Below are positions 35,070 to 44,270 of a DNA stretch of 64,000 nucleotides, piece after piece. The notes below the pieces were generated by a model. The model was not told the DNA's origin. It worked only from the letters and a program-made list of their open reading frames with translations, and searched no databases. The translations under genes and the position numbers were made by a program. Every line of letters begins with the position of its first letter. Within the stretch, counting starts at the first letter, position 1. Source of the DNA: Rhizobiaceae bacterium MnEN-MB40S (lineage in GTDB: Bacteria; Pseudomonadota; Alphaproteobacteria; Rhizobiales; Rhizobiaceae). Location: NCBI GenBank assembly GCA_024343425.1, contig BRLC01000002.1, positions 1 to 64,000 on the forward strand, in the 5' to 3' direction.

Positions 35070-36675
35070 TCTGCGCCCCTGACGCCTCGAAATCCGCGTC
35101 GCGGCTGCCTGCCGCGAAGATTTCCTGGCTTGATTCAAATCCGTCGAAACGATGCGAGCCAATCGAAAAAATGTTCTGCGGCAGGCTGTCGCCGTCGCTT
35201 GCCAGCGCGTGAACGAAGTCGCGCGACATGATGATCTTGTTGCCGGTCGCCTTGCACAGTCCCTCCATCCTGGTGGCGAGATTGACCGCGGGACCAATGA
35301 CCGTGAAATCGAGGCGATCATGGCTGCCGATATTGCCGTATGTCACATCGCCGATATGCAAAGCGATCCCCATGTCTATCGGTGGGCCATCGTCTGAAAG
35401 CCCTTTCTCGAGGTTTTCCTCGACGACCTTCATCGCCTGGCGGGCCGACCGCAGAGCCAGTTCCGCCTGCTCCGCCCTGTCGTCGGCAAGATCGGAAATT
35501 GGGAAGACGGCGAGAACCGCATCGCCGATGAATTTGAGCACTTCCCCGCCATTTTCGCTGATCGGCGCCAGAACCATGTCGTAATAGCGATTGAGCATCT
35601 TCAGATAGTCGTCGCGCGGAAGCTCTTCTGCGAGCCTCGTCGAGTTTCGCAGGTCGCTGAACAGGATCACGGCCTGGATATCCTCGCCATGGCCACGCCG
35701 AATGTCGCCGTTCAATACGCGTTTGCCGGTGCGCCGGCCGAGATAGGTGTCGAGCAGCGTCTTGGTGTTCTTGCGCAAGGTCAGAACTTCGAAATACCGC
35801 CCGATCGTCCCGACGATTTCGAAGATCTGCCCCAGGTCCGCCGTCGAAAAACCGTCCTTGCTGTCGCTCGCGAGCGTAATCACGTTGATCTGCCCGTCCG
35901 AAAACGGAAGCGGCATCGCTACATAATCCGTCGCGCCGGCGGCCTTCAGTTCATGAATGATCGGATAGTCGAACTCGAAAGCGTCGACATTGAGCGGCTG
36001 GCGCACGCCGCCTTTGGCCATGCTGACATAGTAGATCGGGCTGTTGACGAATTCGGGATCGTCGAGGAGATCGTAACTCGCTTCGGCCAGGCTGGCCTCG
36101 TCCGTATCGCGCTTCCAGACGATATTGGCGCCTGCAATCTCGGGATGCAGCGACCAGAGCACGACCGAGATGCGACTGACGCCGATGCCGGCCTCCACGA
36201 GCTTATGCCCGAGCATGCGCACGAGTTCACGGCGCGTCTTGCAATTGCCGGCTCCGCGCAAGACCCAATCGCTCAAGGGACTGCTGATATGGGCTTCCTC
36301 GATCCGGATTTCCGGAGGTGAAACGGCAAAGTCGTACTCTTCGGCGACTTCTTCCGTGAAAGCGAGATAGCCGCCAATGCCCTGTGCTTCAGTCAAGGGT
36401 CTTTGGTAGGACCAGGCGCCGTTTTCCTTCAAGCCGGACGCGGTTTTGACGTGCCAGTAGGAAGCCGTTCCCTTGAACGGGCAGAACGTCTTTTGATCGG
36501 AAGGAACGAGGATTTCAGGATCGACAGCATCGGAAGGAAAGTAATAGCAGTCGGCCAACCGTGTTTCGCGAAGCACACGCACACGTTCTGAAGATGCGAC
36601 AGGCCGTCCTCCGTGGAGGACCTTGACCTCGCCTTCCACGTCTCCGATCTCGATGCTGTATTTATTGTTGTTCAT
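35053..36675 (-). CDS. DUF427-class III adenylate/guanylate cyclase fusion
   Basis: Soluble protein of 540 residues. Residues about 10-110 form a DUF427 domain (YYFPSDAVDPEILVPSDQKTFCPFKGTASYWHV, then YQRPLTEAQGIGGYLAFTEE). A middle region of 200 residues, with no clear family but similar to the neighbouring cyclase, contains DYVAMPLPFSDGQINVI. The C-terminal 220 residues are a class III cyclase: VILFSDLRNSTRL and VLKFIGDAVLAVFP give the two metal-binding Asp, and RLDFTVIGPAVNLATRMEGLCK the base/ribose segment. It makes a cyclic nucleotide, most likely cAMP. The middle may be a sensor. DUF427 fused to a cyclase is uncommon in my experience. Confidence 0.85.
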   Translation of the reverse strand: MNNNKYSIEIGDVEGEVKVLHGGRPVASSERVRVLRETRLADCYYFPSDAVDPEILVPSDQKTFCPFKGTASYWHVKTASGLKENGAWSYQRPLTEAQGIGGYLAFTEEVAEEYDFAVSPPEIRIEEAHISSPLSDWVLRGAGNCKTRRELVRMLGHKLVEAGIGVSRISVVLWSLHPEIAGANIVWKRDTDEASLAEASYDLLDDPEFVNSPIYYVSMAKGGVRQPLNVDAFEFDYPIIHELKAAGATDYVAMPLPFSDGQINVITLASDSKDGFSTADLGQIFEIVGTIGRYFEVLTLRKNTKTLLDTYLGRRTGKRVLNGDIRRGHGEDIQAVILFSDLRNSTRLAEELPRDDYLKMLNRYYDMVLAPISENGGEVLKFIGDAVLAVFPISDLADDRAEQAELALRSARQAMKVVEENLEKGLSDDGPPIDMGIALHIGDVTYGNIGSHDRLDFTVIGPAVNLATRMEGLCKATGNKIIMSRDFVHALASDGDSLPQNIFSIGSHRFDGFESSQEIFAAGSRDADFEASGAQISPVS

Positions 36676-36774
36676 GCAGCGAACTTAAGCCGCTCCGAGG
36701 CAGTTTCAAGTTCATCGTTGAGTGAACAGACAGTCTGCTGACAAAAGCCGAATTGCTTGCCGCCATATTCGACC

Positions 36775-37983
36775 CTAGATCAGGGCGAAGGTTTCGATGT
36801 CCTGATCCAGACCGCGGATCGCATGCATGCCCGTCGAGCGGAAAAGCGACGGAACGAAATCCGCCACCGCGCTCGTTGCAAGAACCGCATCGCCCGTCGC
36901 CTTGCAAAGATGTTCGACCCTGCTCGCCAGATTGACCGCCGGACCGATGACCGTGAAATCCAGCCTGTCCCTGCTTCCGACGTTGCCGTAAGTGACCTGC
37001 CCCATGTGAATTCCCGTGCCGGTTTCCAGCGGAGGCTTGCCCTGCGTCTGGCGGCGCTCGTTCAGCGCATGGAGATTGGCGCGGATTTCAATGGCTGTTT
37101 CCGCAGCGGCAATACAGCGCTCCTCCTGGTTCTTCTCTCCGGAGACCGGAAACACCGACAACACGCCGTCGCCCAGGAATTTGAGAATATCTCCGTCACG
37201 GGCCTGCACCGCTTCCGCGACGATCTCGAAATAGTCGTTCACCGCCTCGATCAATTCGGCCTCAGGCCAATAGGCGGATTTTGCGGTAAAATCCCTCAGG
37301 TCGGAAAACATCACCACCGCGTCCATATGGACAAGATCGCCCCTGCGTATCGCGCCTTCGGCGACTTCCTTCGCCGGTCCTCGACCGAGATAGGTCGCAA
37401 GCAGGCTGCGCATGGAGCGTCTCTGCGCGCAGGGCTCCATCGCCGCTGCGATCGGATCCCTGAGTGACTGCAGCAATTCCAGGTCGCGCTCGGAGAACCC
37501 GCGCGGATCTTTGGTGACGAAGCTCGCGCCCTGGGTGGAACCGTCGCTGAACGAAAGCGCCATCGCGAAGAAATCGGTCCCTCCTGCATCGGCCATTTCA
37601 TGCAACACGCCGTGGTCGTCCACGGGATGCAGATCGTCGAGACGGCGTCGAAATACGCCGCGATTCTGCACGACATGTTGAAAGGGCGAACCGTGCCAGG
37701 CCGATGTCTGCAGAACACTTGCCGGTATTGGGTTTTCGATCGCCCCGTCCGCTGTCCACACTGTGCTCCAGCCAACGATCAACGGATTTGCAACCTGATG
37801 ATTTATGCGCATGCGCGCCAGGGGAACGCCCGAAGCCAACAGGCGGGTCGCCAGACCCTCGACCACCTTCAGTCCGTCGCCATACAACCTGCCTTCGCCG
37901 ATAAGCCAGTTTGCGATATCCGGCGCACTGTCCGCAGAACTGGTCGTATGATTGCCCACAACGCGATCGCCCAAATGAAACAT
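36775..37983 (-). CDS. Class III adenylate/guanylate cyclase
   Basis: Soluble protein of 402 residues, paralogous to the neighbouring fusion cyclase but without its DUF427 domain. The N-terminal 190 residues form the same kind of sensor region (IANWLIGEGRLYGDGLKVVEGLATRLLASGVPLARM, DFFAMALSFSDGSTQG, FSERDLELLQSL), then SLLATYLGRGPAKEVAEGAIRRGD joins the catalytic domain. VVMFSDLRDFTA and ILKFLGDGVLSVFP carry the two metal Asp, and RLDFTVIGPAVNLASRVEHLCKATG the end of the active site. It lies 99 bases upstream of the other cyclase on the same strand, so they may be co-transcribed. Confidence 0.9.
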   Translation of the reverse strand: MFHLGDRVVGNHTTSSADSAPDIANWLIGEGRLYGDGLKVVEGLATRLLASGVPLARMRINHQVANPLIVGWSTVWTADGAIENPIPASVLQTSAWHGSPFQHVVQNRGVFRRRLDDLHPVDDHGVLHEMADAGGTDFFAMALSFSDGSTQGASFVTKDPRGFSERDLELLQSLRDPIAAAMEPCAQRRSMRSLLATYLGRGPAKEVAEGAIRRGDLVHMDAVVMFSDLRDFTAKSAYWPEAELIEAVNDYFEIVAEAVQARDGDILKFLGDGVLSVFPVSGEKNQEERCIAAAETAIEIRANLHALNERRQTQGKPPLETGTGIHMGQVTYGNVGSRDRLDFTVIGPAVNLASRVEHLCKATGDAVLATSAVADFVPSLFRSTGMHAIRGLDQDIETFALI

Positions 37984-38093
37984 GGTCCGGACGCAAAGAC
38001 CCTCTCCGCAGACCGGACCGGAATTACCTCCGATATGGTAACCGTTTCGCGGGAAATCAAACAGCCGGCAATACGGCCGGGAAATCGAATGGA

Positions 38094-38933
38094 TCAGGCG
38101 GCGGAGCGAATGCGCGCCGATGAAGCGGCCTCTGCTCCTTCAACCCTTGCGATATGCCGCTGAATGACCGGATTGATTACATCGGGATTGAAGACCGGCG
38201 CCATGTGGCCAAGCGAGAGAAACGTTTCGGTGCGAACGTCGTGAAAGGCGCTCGTGATATGGGACGTCACGCGCGCTGCGATGTCAGGCGACTGTCCGCC
38301 GCTCATCATCAGGGTCGGCAGATTGATCGCTCCCAGGTCCTGCAAGGTCCAGCTTTCAGCAAAGCCGGCGTTGAAATCGGCGATGATCGAACGCGCCTGG
38401 GATGCGAATTTGCCGCGCGACTTGTCAGGGAGCGATTCCCAGGCGCCGTCTCCATTCCAGAAATTGATGAAGGCGCGCATGCCCCGATCGGGATTTCCGA
38501 AAGCCAGCGATACGGAAACCAGCCCCGCCAGCCTGCTGATTTGCCGGAAGAGCGCACGGTCCGTCGAGCATCCGCGGGAGAGGAAATGAAACGTCGCCGG
38601 CTCGTACAACGCCAGGCTTTTGACCAGGTCGGGCCGAACCATCGCGATTTTCAGCGCGACGCCGGCTCCGTTCGAATGTCCAACGAGATGAACAGCCTGC
38701 CCTTTCCGCTCGATCAGTTCGATGACAGGCGCTGCAGCCGCCGCAACGCCTTTGCGGGAAATATCCCGGGTCAGGCTGGCTTGGCCGTATCCTGGAAGGT
38801 CAGGCGCGATGACCTCCATTTGCCCCGCGCTGTCGGCAGCGAATGTCCGCCACTGGGCTCCGCTGGAGGCCGACGAATGGAGCGCGACCACCACAGGCGC
38901 GGACGAAAGCTGATCGTTTTTGAATTCTGGCAT
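38094..38933 (-). CDS. Alpha/beta hydrolase
   Basis: Soluble protein of 279 residues. VVVALHSSASSGAQWR is the oxyanion-strand region, VIAPDLPGYGQASL the next loop, AVHLVGHSNGAGVALKIAM the nucleophile elbow (Ser in GHSNG), LPTLMMSGGQSPDIA the acid strand and LGHMAPVFNPDVINPVI the catalytic His. All triad elements are present. The substrate is unknown; an esterase or lactonase role is typical of this broad family. It is on the same strand as the cyclases, 110 bases upstream of the nearer one. Confidence 0.85.
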   Translation of the reverse strand: MPEFKNDQLSSAPVVVALHSSASSGAQWRTFAADSAGQMEVIAPDLPGYGQASLTRDISRKGVAAAAAPVIELIERKGQAVHLVGHSNGAGVALKIAMVRPDLVKSLALYEPATFHFLSRGCSTDRALFRQISRLAGLVSVSLAFGNPDRGMRAFINFWNGDGAWESLPDKSRGKFASQARSIIADFNAGFAESWTLQDLGAINLPTLMMSGGQSPDIAARVTSHITSAFHDVRTETFLSLGHMAPVFNPDVINPVIQRHIARVEGAEAASSARIRSAA

Positions 38934-39040
38934 CGTTGTTCATCCCGGCTTGCTTGATGAACCGGTTTTGAACGCCCGATGTTTCAGTCGATTTTCGCAG
39001 GTTCGGAATTAATGTTTCAATTGTTTAGGGTTGCCGTTCC

Positions 39041-40510
39041 CTACAGATCGTAAAGCGCGCCGAATTTTGTTTCCAGGTAATCGATCAGCGGGCGTGTGGA
39101 CGGCGCCTTTCCCGTCGCCTCGGCGATCAGGTCCTGCGGCGCCAGCAATCTGCCCCGACTGTGGACGCGCTCGCGAAGCCAGTCGAGGATCGGCGCGGGC
39201 TCGCCTGCCCGGACCATGGCGTCGCGATCGGGCAGATCCGCCCGCATCGCCTCATCCAGACAGGCCGAATAGATGTTGCCGAGACTGTAGGTCGGAAAAT
39301 AGCCGATCAAGCCGGCGGACCAGTGGACATCCTGCAGAACCCCCAGCCGCGCATCCGGCGGCGCCTTGCCGAAGTCCCTCTCGAAGCGCATGTTCCAGGC
39401 TGCCTCCAGATCTTCCGTCTCGAGACGTCCGTCGATCAGTTCGAGCTCCAGTTCAAAACGAAGCAGGATGTGCAGATTGTAATGCACCTCGTCAGCCTCT
39501 GTTCTGACAAAACCGGTTTGAACGTGGTTCACCGCGGCGTAAAGCTCCTCCGGCCCGCGGAGGTTGAGAGTGTCAAAGAGGGTCTTCAGCGAGGGGAAAA
39601 GCCATTCGGCGAAGGGTTGCGAGCGCCCGATCTGGTTTTCCCAGAAACGCGACTGGCTCTCGTGAACGCCCATCGAACAATAGTCGCCGGCCGGAAGATA
39701 AGGGTGCGCCGCGCCCTGGGTGTAGAGGGCGTGGCCAACCTCGTGCATGGTCGAGAACAGGCAGTCCTGGATATCGGCCTCGTCGATCCTGGTCGTAATG
39801 CGGGCGTCGCTCACCGTGCCGCTGCTGAAGGGATGGACGGAAATATCCAGGCGGCCGGCCTTGAAGTCATAACCCATGGTCTCTGCGACGAACCGCGCCA
39901 GGTCGAGCTGATTGGATTCCGGAAACGAACCTGAAAGGGCCGTCGGAACCGGCTTTTCCTGAATGCGCTCGCGCAACGAGACCAGCGCCGGGCGAAGACT
40001 TTCCAGCAACGGTTCGACTTCCGCCGTTTTTGCGCCCGGCTCGAAACTGTCCAGCAGACTGTCATACAGGCCGCCGTCCCCATCGGTCAGGCAGGCCGCT
40101 TCCTCACGCTTCAGAGCGACATTTCGTTTCAGCGCCGGCGCGAACACCGCATAGTCGTTTTGTTTGCGCGCTTCGGTCCATAACACCTGGCCTTCGGAGG
40201 CGGCTTTGGCGCTCGCTTCGGCAAGGGATTTCGGAATGCGTGTCGCCTTGTCGTATTGCCGGCGCGCCTGGTCCACGTTGCAACGATCGAAGGGCGTAAG
40301 TTCCGCCTCGTTCAAGCCCGAGATCCATTCCATCACTTGCGGGTCGGATTGGCGCGCGTGAATGGTCGCGGCAAGCGCCCCGATCTGTTCGGCGCGCAGG
40401 CTCGCGCCCTTCTCCGGCATCACGGTTTCCTGGTCCCAGTGGCTTGTCTCGGCTACCTGTGAAAGCAGCGAGGTTTGGCGGAGATGATCGAGAAGGAGGT
40501 CAAGTGTCAT
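39041..40510 (-). CDS. Metallocarboxypeptidase, M32 (Taq) family
   Basis: Zinc carboxypeptidase of 489 residues that trims C-terminal residues from peptides in the cytoplasm. The zinc site is STMHEVGHALYTQG (HExxH near residue 250), with the following GVHESQSRFWENQIGRS supplying the third ligand Glu. The N-terminus SQVAETSHWDQETVMPEKGASLRAEQIGALA and the Tyr-rich TYSLGNIYSACLDEA near the C-terminus are family typical. Length is normal. The ATG at 40510 is chosen by family length; the ribosome site is weak. The small secreted protein gene lies about 50 bases upstream. Confidence 0.95.
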   Translation of the reverse strand: MTLDLLLDHLRQTSLLSQVAETSHWDQETVMPEKGASLRAEQIGALAATIHARQSDPQVMEWISGLNEAELTPFDRCNVDQARRQYDKATRIPKSLAEASAKAASEGQVLWTEARKQNDYAVFAPALKRNVALKREEAACLTDGDGGLYDSLLDSFEPGAKTAEVEPLLESLRPALVSLRERIQEKPVPTALSGSFPESNQLDLARFVAETMGYDFKAGRLDISVHPFSSGTVSDARITTRIDEADIQDCLFSTMHEVGHALYTQGAAHPYLPAGDYCSMGVHESQSRFWENQIGRSQPFAEWLFPSLKTLFDTLNLRGPEELYAAVNHVQTGFVRTEADEVHYNLHILLRFELELELIDGRLETEDLEAAWNMRFERDFGKAPPDARLGVLQDVHWSAGLIGYFPTYSLGNIYSACLDEAMRADLPDRDAMVRAGEPAPILDWLRERVHSRGRLLAPQDLIAEATGKAPSTRPLIDYLETKFGALYDL

Positions 40511-40561
40511 GACCACGCAGTTAGACAGGATTTCACCGGATGGCAACCGGCGCGTCTGCGG

Positions 40562-41185
40562 TCAGTCGGATATCCGCGCCAGTTCGGCATGGGCGTTCGC
40601 GAAGGACGCCATCGGCCAGTTGCGGGAATGGATGTGTCCGGCGCCGTCGGCGACATTCCAGACGAGGGTCAATTCGTCTGCAGTTTGATCGGAAAATATA
40701 TCGATCAGCGCATGCGCGGAAGGGCCTGTGAAAACACAGAGGTTCTGACTGTCGCACGCCTGCGTATTCAGGCTCCAGACCGGTTTTCCATCACGTTGCA
40801 GGTAGGCGCCGCTTTCCGTCGAAATCAGGTCTTCTCCGAGATAGAACGCCACCTGCATGCCTTTGCCGTCTGCTCCGATCGTCGCGGACAGCGTCACCTC
40901 ATAGGGTGAAAAGTCTATGGCGTCGTAGGCTACAAAGGAATCGGTGAGACGCATGTAACAGCGCTGCCCTGACGAGATTGCTTGCCCTTCTCCTGGACTG
41001 TCCGCAACCGGATGCTTGCAGAAGGTTTCCCATTCATCGAAACGGGCATGGTGGTTGTACCTCCAGCCGTCGTCTTCCTCACTGTGTATTCTCTCCCTGG
41101 CCTGACCGACTTCCTCCGAAGTCATGGTGACAAAAGCCAGCGCTCCGGCAAGCAACGCCGCAGCGGCAATCGTAAACGGACGCAT
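40562..41185 (-). CDS. Secreted protein of unknown function
   Basis: Protein of 207 residues with a clear signal peptide (RPFTIAAAALLAGALAFV). The mature part contains WETFCKHPVADSPGEGQAISSGQRCYMRLTDSF and later NTQACDSQNLCVFTGPSAHAL, giving four Cys that could form two disulfides, and a beta-rich middle (YEVTLSATIGADGKGMQVAFYLG). It resembles in outline periplasmic invasion-associated-locus-B-like proteins of alphaproteobacteria, but I cannot confirm that. The about 285 bp upstream hold the divergent promoter region toward the membrane-fusion-like gene. Confidence 0.6.
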   Translation of the reverse strand: MRPFTIAAAALLAGALAFVTMTSEEVGQARERIHSEEDDGWRYNHHARFDEWETFCKHPVADSPGEGQAISSGQRCYMRLTDSFVAYDAIDFSPYEVTLSATIGADGKGMQVAFYLGEDLISTESGAYLQRDGKPVWSLNTQACDSQNLCVFTGPSAHALIDIFSDQTADELTLVWNVADGAGHIHSRNWPMASFANAHAELARISD

Positions 41186-41471
41186 ATCGATTCACCGTTT
41201 TTTGTTACAGGTCGAATGCTCAGGATATGGTTCTACCATCATGATTACGAAGGATTTTTCCATATTATGGCTACGGATATGGGGACCGGCCTCCCAAATA
41301 CAAGGCGTGTCAGAAAAACGTGATCTTCCTGCAACCGGATATCCATCCGCATCGCCTTTCACAATTTCCGCGTGATGCAACAAGATGCGGCGATTGACGC
41401 CGTTCAAAGGCCAGATATAGTTGGCGAAAAGTATTTTCCACCAATATTCATTATGGAATTGCATCAGCGAT

Positions 41472-42707
41472 ATGTCCAAGGCGCCGCGACGTGGAAAGCC
41501 CCGTTTTCTGACGATCCTTTTGGTTGGCGTGCTTGCCTTTCTTCTCTACTCGGCCTGGATCGGCGGCCCATATCTCAAATCGATTTTCATACGGGATTCG
41601 GCGATCACCGCCTGGAAACAACTTGCCAGCGCGCCGATAGCCGGTCAGATCGTTTCGCCCTTGCCCGAAATCGGGACGCGAGTGGGCCCGGACACATCTG
41701 CAGTACTGATACGCAACGACCGGCTTTTCACGGAAAGAAACCGCGTGGACGACCTTGAACAACGGGTCAACGCGACACGTGAACAGATTGACGAAGTCCG
41801 GCAATATATCGATCAGTTGCACACTTTGGAGAGCGAGCGCCTGGGGCGCCGAAAGGCTTATGCGCGCATATTTCGCCAGCGTCTGCACAGGGAAATCGCC
41901 GAACTCAAGCAAGACAGCACAGCACAGCTTGGTCAGATAACGGTTCTTGAGGACCTGCTGGAACGTCTGAAGTCCGCCGGAAGCGGGACGATTGTGCCAC
42001 AGACGCGGATTGACGAAACAACCCTGCGCCTGTCGGAACTCCGGCAGGATCAGGCCAACAAGGCTGCGCATTTAGCGAAAGCCGTTGAACAGCTAAAATT
42101 CGCCGAGTCAGGCCACTACCAGAATTATGACGGCGAGGTTCCCGGCTGGGCTCTGGACGATGGGAGCGATCTGCGTCTGCCGCGCTTGCAAATGGTGGTG
42201 CACAGCCAGGAACTGGAGTCGCAACTGCGCTTCCAGGAAGCCGAACTGAAGCTGGCGCGCGCCGACCTTGCCCGAATGACCGAGGCTCAGGTGCCAGTGC
42301 CGACAGGCGCGACTGTTCTCAGTATCGAGTCGCGAACCGACGCTGTGGTTCGGCCCGGTCAGGTGGTGCTGACCTGGGTGGATTGTTCCGACCTTCTTGT
42401 CGATGTTCCGATCTCTGATGCCGAGACTCCCCTGATCCTTCCCGGCGCGAAGGCGCAAGTGGTCATCGAAGGCTCCCACAGGTCCGTCGAAGCCAACGTC
42501 ATGCTCGTCCGCGGTTCTGCGGCGACTTTGGGCTCTGATGACCTCGCCGCGGTCGCCAAGGGTCGTAATCCCGGTCTCGCCCAGGTTCTGCTTTCAATTG
42601 AGCCCGACGATCTCGAGGTTGAAACCTGCCCGATCGGCCAGGCCGCCTATGTCGAGTTTCCCGACATCGGCCTCATCGACATCATCCGGGCGCGTATGAG
42701 GCTATGA
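41472..42707 (+). CDS. Membrane-fusion (HlyD-like) protein
   Basis: Protein of 411 residues with one N-terminal transmembrane helix (FLTILLVGVLAFLLYSAWI). A half lipoyl-type strand set follows (SAPIAGQIVSPLPEIGTRVGPDT), then two long coiled-coil helices (residues about 95-230, DDLEQRVNATREQIDEVRQYI and QLGQITVLEDLLERL), then LARMTEAQVPVPTGATVLSIESRTDAVVRPGQVVLTWVD closing the lipoyl-like domain, and a beta-barrel. This is the layout of HlyD/EmrA-type adaptors. The stop overlaps the start of the CDF-like gene by four bases, so they probably form a two-part transporter or an envelope polysaccharide-type machine. The start at 41472 (MSKAPRR) lacks a strong ribosome site. Confidence 0.65.
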   Translation: MSKAPRRGKPRFLTILLVGVLAFLLYSAWIGGPYLKSIFIRDSAITAWKQLASAPIAGQIVSPLPEIGTRVGPDTSAVLIRNDRLFTERNRVDDLEQRVNATREQIDEVRQYIDQLHTLESERLGRRKAYARIFRQRLHREIAELKQDSTAQLGQITVLEDLLERLKSAGSGTIVPQTRIDETTLRLSELRQDQANKAAHLAKAVEQLKFAESGHYQNYDGEVPGWALDDGSDLRLPRLQMVVHSQELESQLRFQEAELKLARADLARMTEAQVPVPTGATVLSIESRTDAVVRPGQVVLTWVDCSDLLVDVPISDAETPLILPGAKAQVVIEGSHRSVEANVMLVRGSAATLGSDDLAAVAKGRNPGLAQVLLSIEPDDLEVETCPIGQAAYVEFPDIGLIDIIRARMRL

Positions 42708-43636
42708 GGCTACTTTCGGAGATAACGAGAGAGCCCACCAAGGTGGAAATATCCCGGGAACGGGCCGTCATCTATTCAAGCCTGGCTGATTTTATCCTGG
42801 TCCTGCTGCAGGTTGCATTCGCGATAATCACCGGCTCGCTGACCTTGCTCAGCGAATTTACCCGTTCCAGTTTCATGCTGATGATCGAGGTTTATTCGCT
42901 CTGGCTGCTGGCGAGCGTCCACCGTGGACGCATGACGCATTTTCAATTCGGCGTGGGAAAGATCGAGCAGTTCTCGTGGCTGATCATCGGTCTTGGCATG
43001 ATCGCCAGCGGCGTATGGGTAGCTGGAAAGGTGGTTTATTCCCTGGTTGAACAAGGCGTGCCGCCCAGCCCGATTGGTCTCGCCTTCGCCGCAATTGTCA
43101 ACGCCGCCAATCTGACGATCAACTGGGTTTCCCTGTTCGCTCTGGTTTCAGGCGAGCGCACGGAAGAATCCGATATCTACAAAGCCCAGATCAAATCTCG
43201 CATCGTCAAATGTGTCAATTCAACGTTCCTGCAGATCACGCTCACCGTCGCCACCCTCGCGAAGGATCCGGTGGTCGGTCTGGTTATGGACGGTCTCGGC
43301 GCGGCGTTCGTTGCCGTCGTCATGATTTTCAACGGACTGATGATGATTGCGCGGAGCCTCCCGGATCTCCTCGATGCGCCTCTGTCAGGGATCGAACTCT
43401 CACAAATCTCCGAAACGGTTCGCGCCCTGGATGCGCCACATGTCCAGATACTCAATATTCGGTCACGGCGCTCGGGTCAGTTTCCGCATGTCGAAATTCT
43501 GGTATCGCCCGTCGGCGGAGATTCAGCAGGCAAACTGCTTGAAGAGATCGGGCGTCTGCGTGATGCGCTTCGCGCGCTTGATAGCCACATAGACGCGACT
43601 TTTGTTGTCGCTCTGCAAGACAGGGCTGCAACCTGA
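42704..43636 (+). CDS. Cation diffusion facilitator-fold protein with altered metal sites
   Basis: Inner-membrane protein of 310 residues with six predicted helices and a cytoplasmic C-terminal domain, the CDF layout. Typical features are the N-terminal VIYSSLADFILVLLQVAFAIITGSLTLLSE, the GVGKIEQFSWLIIGLGMIASGVWV segment (compare the G-x-G-K-x-E motif), and ARSLPDLLDAPLSGIEL before the C-terminal domain. However, the TM2 position where metal-binding Asp/His pairs occur reads SEFTRSSF, and TM5 reads KCVNSTF, so both canonical DxxxD/HxxxD pairs are missing. Zinc or iron export is therefore doubtful. It is ATGA-coupled to a membrane-fusion-like protein, which is not usual for CDF proteins. Confidence 0.7.
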   Translation: MRLLSEITREPTKVEISRERAVIYSSLADFILVLLQVAFAIITGSLTLLSEFTRSSFMLMIEVYSLWLLASVHRGRMTHFQFGVGKIEQFSWLIIGLGMIASGVWVAGKVVYSLVEQGVPPSPIGLAFAAIVNAANLTINWVSLFALVSGERTEESDIYKAQIKSRIVKCVNSTFLQITLTVATLAKDPVVGLVMDGLGAAFVAVVMIFNGLMMIARSLPDLLDAPLSGIELSQISETVRALDAPHVQILNIRSRRSGQFPHVEILVSPVGGDSAGKLLEEIGRLRDALRALDSHIDATFVVALQDRAAT

Positions 43637-43718
43637 GCGGGATTGAGCATTGACAATCTATACCATTATGGTATATATTGGACCTTTATTCCTTGTTCAT
43701 ACCCTTAAGCCATTTTCA

Positions 43719-44036
43719 ATGTTCACAACTCAATATTCCTTTGAAGAATTGCCTGTGTGCATCGGCGTAACGGAAATTGCGCACTGCTCCGGCACAGCCC
43801 TGCTCGAAGGCGAAGTCGGTCCCCATGATTATGGATTTCGCGTCATTGGCGTGGAGTTGCAAGGCAACCTTGCCGGCGATTATCGCGACAAGCGCCAAGT
43901 CGTCCTGAATACTGGTTCAGACGACCCTCTTGCCTTGATCCTGTTTCGCAACATCGCCCGGGCGATCGAGCGGGACCGTTGCGCCGCGGACCATTACTAC
44001 GACGAAATGAATGACCTGATGCACAACGCCGCTTAG
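43719..44036 (+). CDS. Hypothetical protein, 105 residues
   Basis: Small soluble protein with no recognised family. The start at 43719 (MFTTQYSFEELPVCIGVTE) gives a mainly beta N-terminal half (ALLEGEVGPHDYGFRVIGVELQG) and an acidic helical C-terminus (LALILFRNIARAIERDRCAADHYYDEMNDLM). An upstream in-frame extension to 43650 is hydrophobic and A/T-rich, and overlaps probable promoter sequence. The preceding CDF-like gene is on the same strand, so co-transcription is possible. Confidence 0.5.
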   Translation: MFTTQYSFEELPVCIGVTEIAHCSGTALLEGEVGPHDYGFRVIGVELQGNLAGDYRDKRQVVLNTGSDDPLALILFRNIARAIERDRCAADHYYDEMNDLMHNAA

Positions 44037-44270
44037 GAAGCACGCTGGGCCAAGCCGGTCTCCGCCGCTACGGTTCTCGCCATCCTGACGCCTCATAGTT
44101 GGTTTACAAACGGAATTCTGGATAGTGGCTCTGCGCCATTGTTCGGCACGGAGGCGGTTGCGGCGACGCAACCGCCTTTCCCGGTTTTAAACCGGCGCGG
44201 ACTTCCCCAAATCCACGAATCTGGTTTATCAGTCCTGCGATCAGACAATTATTCGCCGGAACAACTGAGC

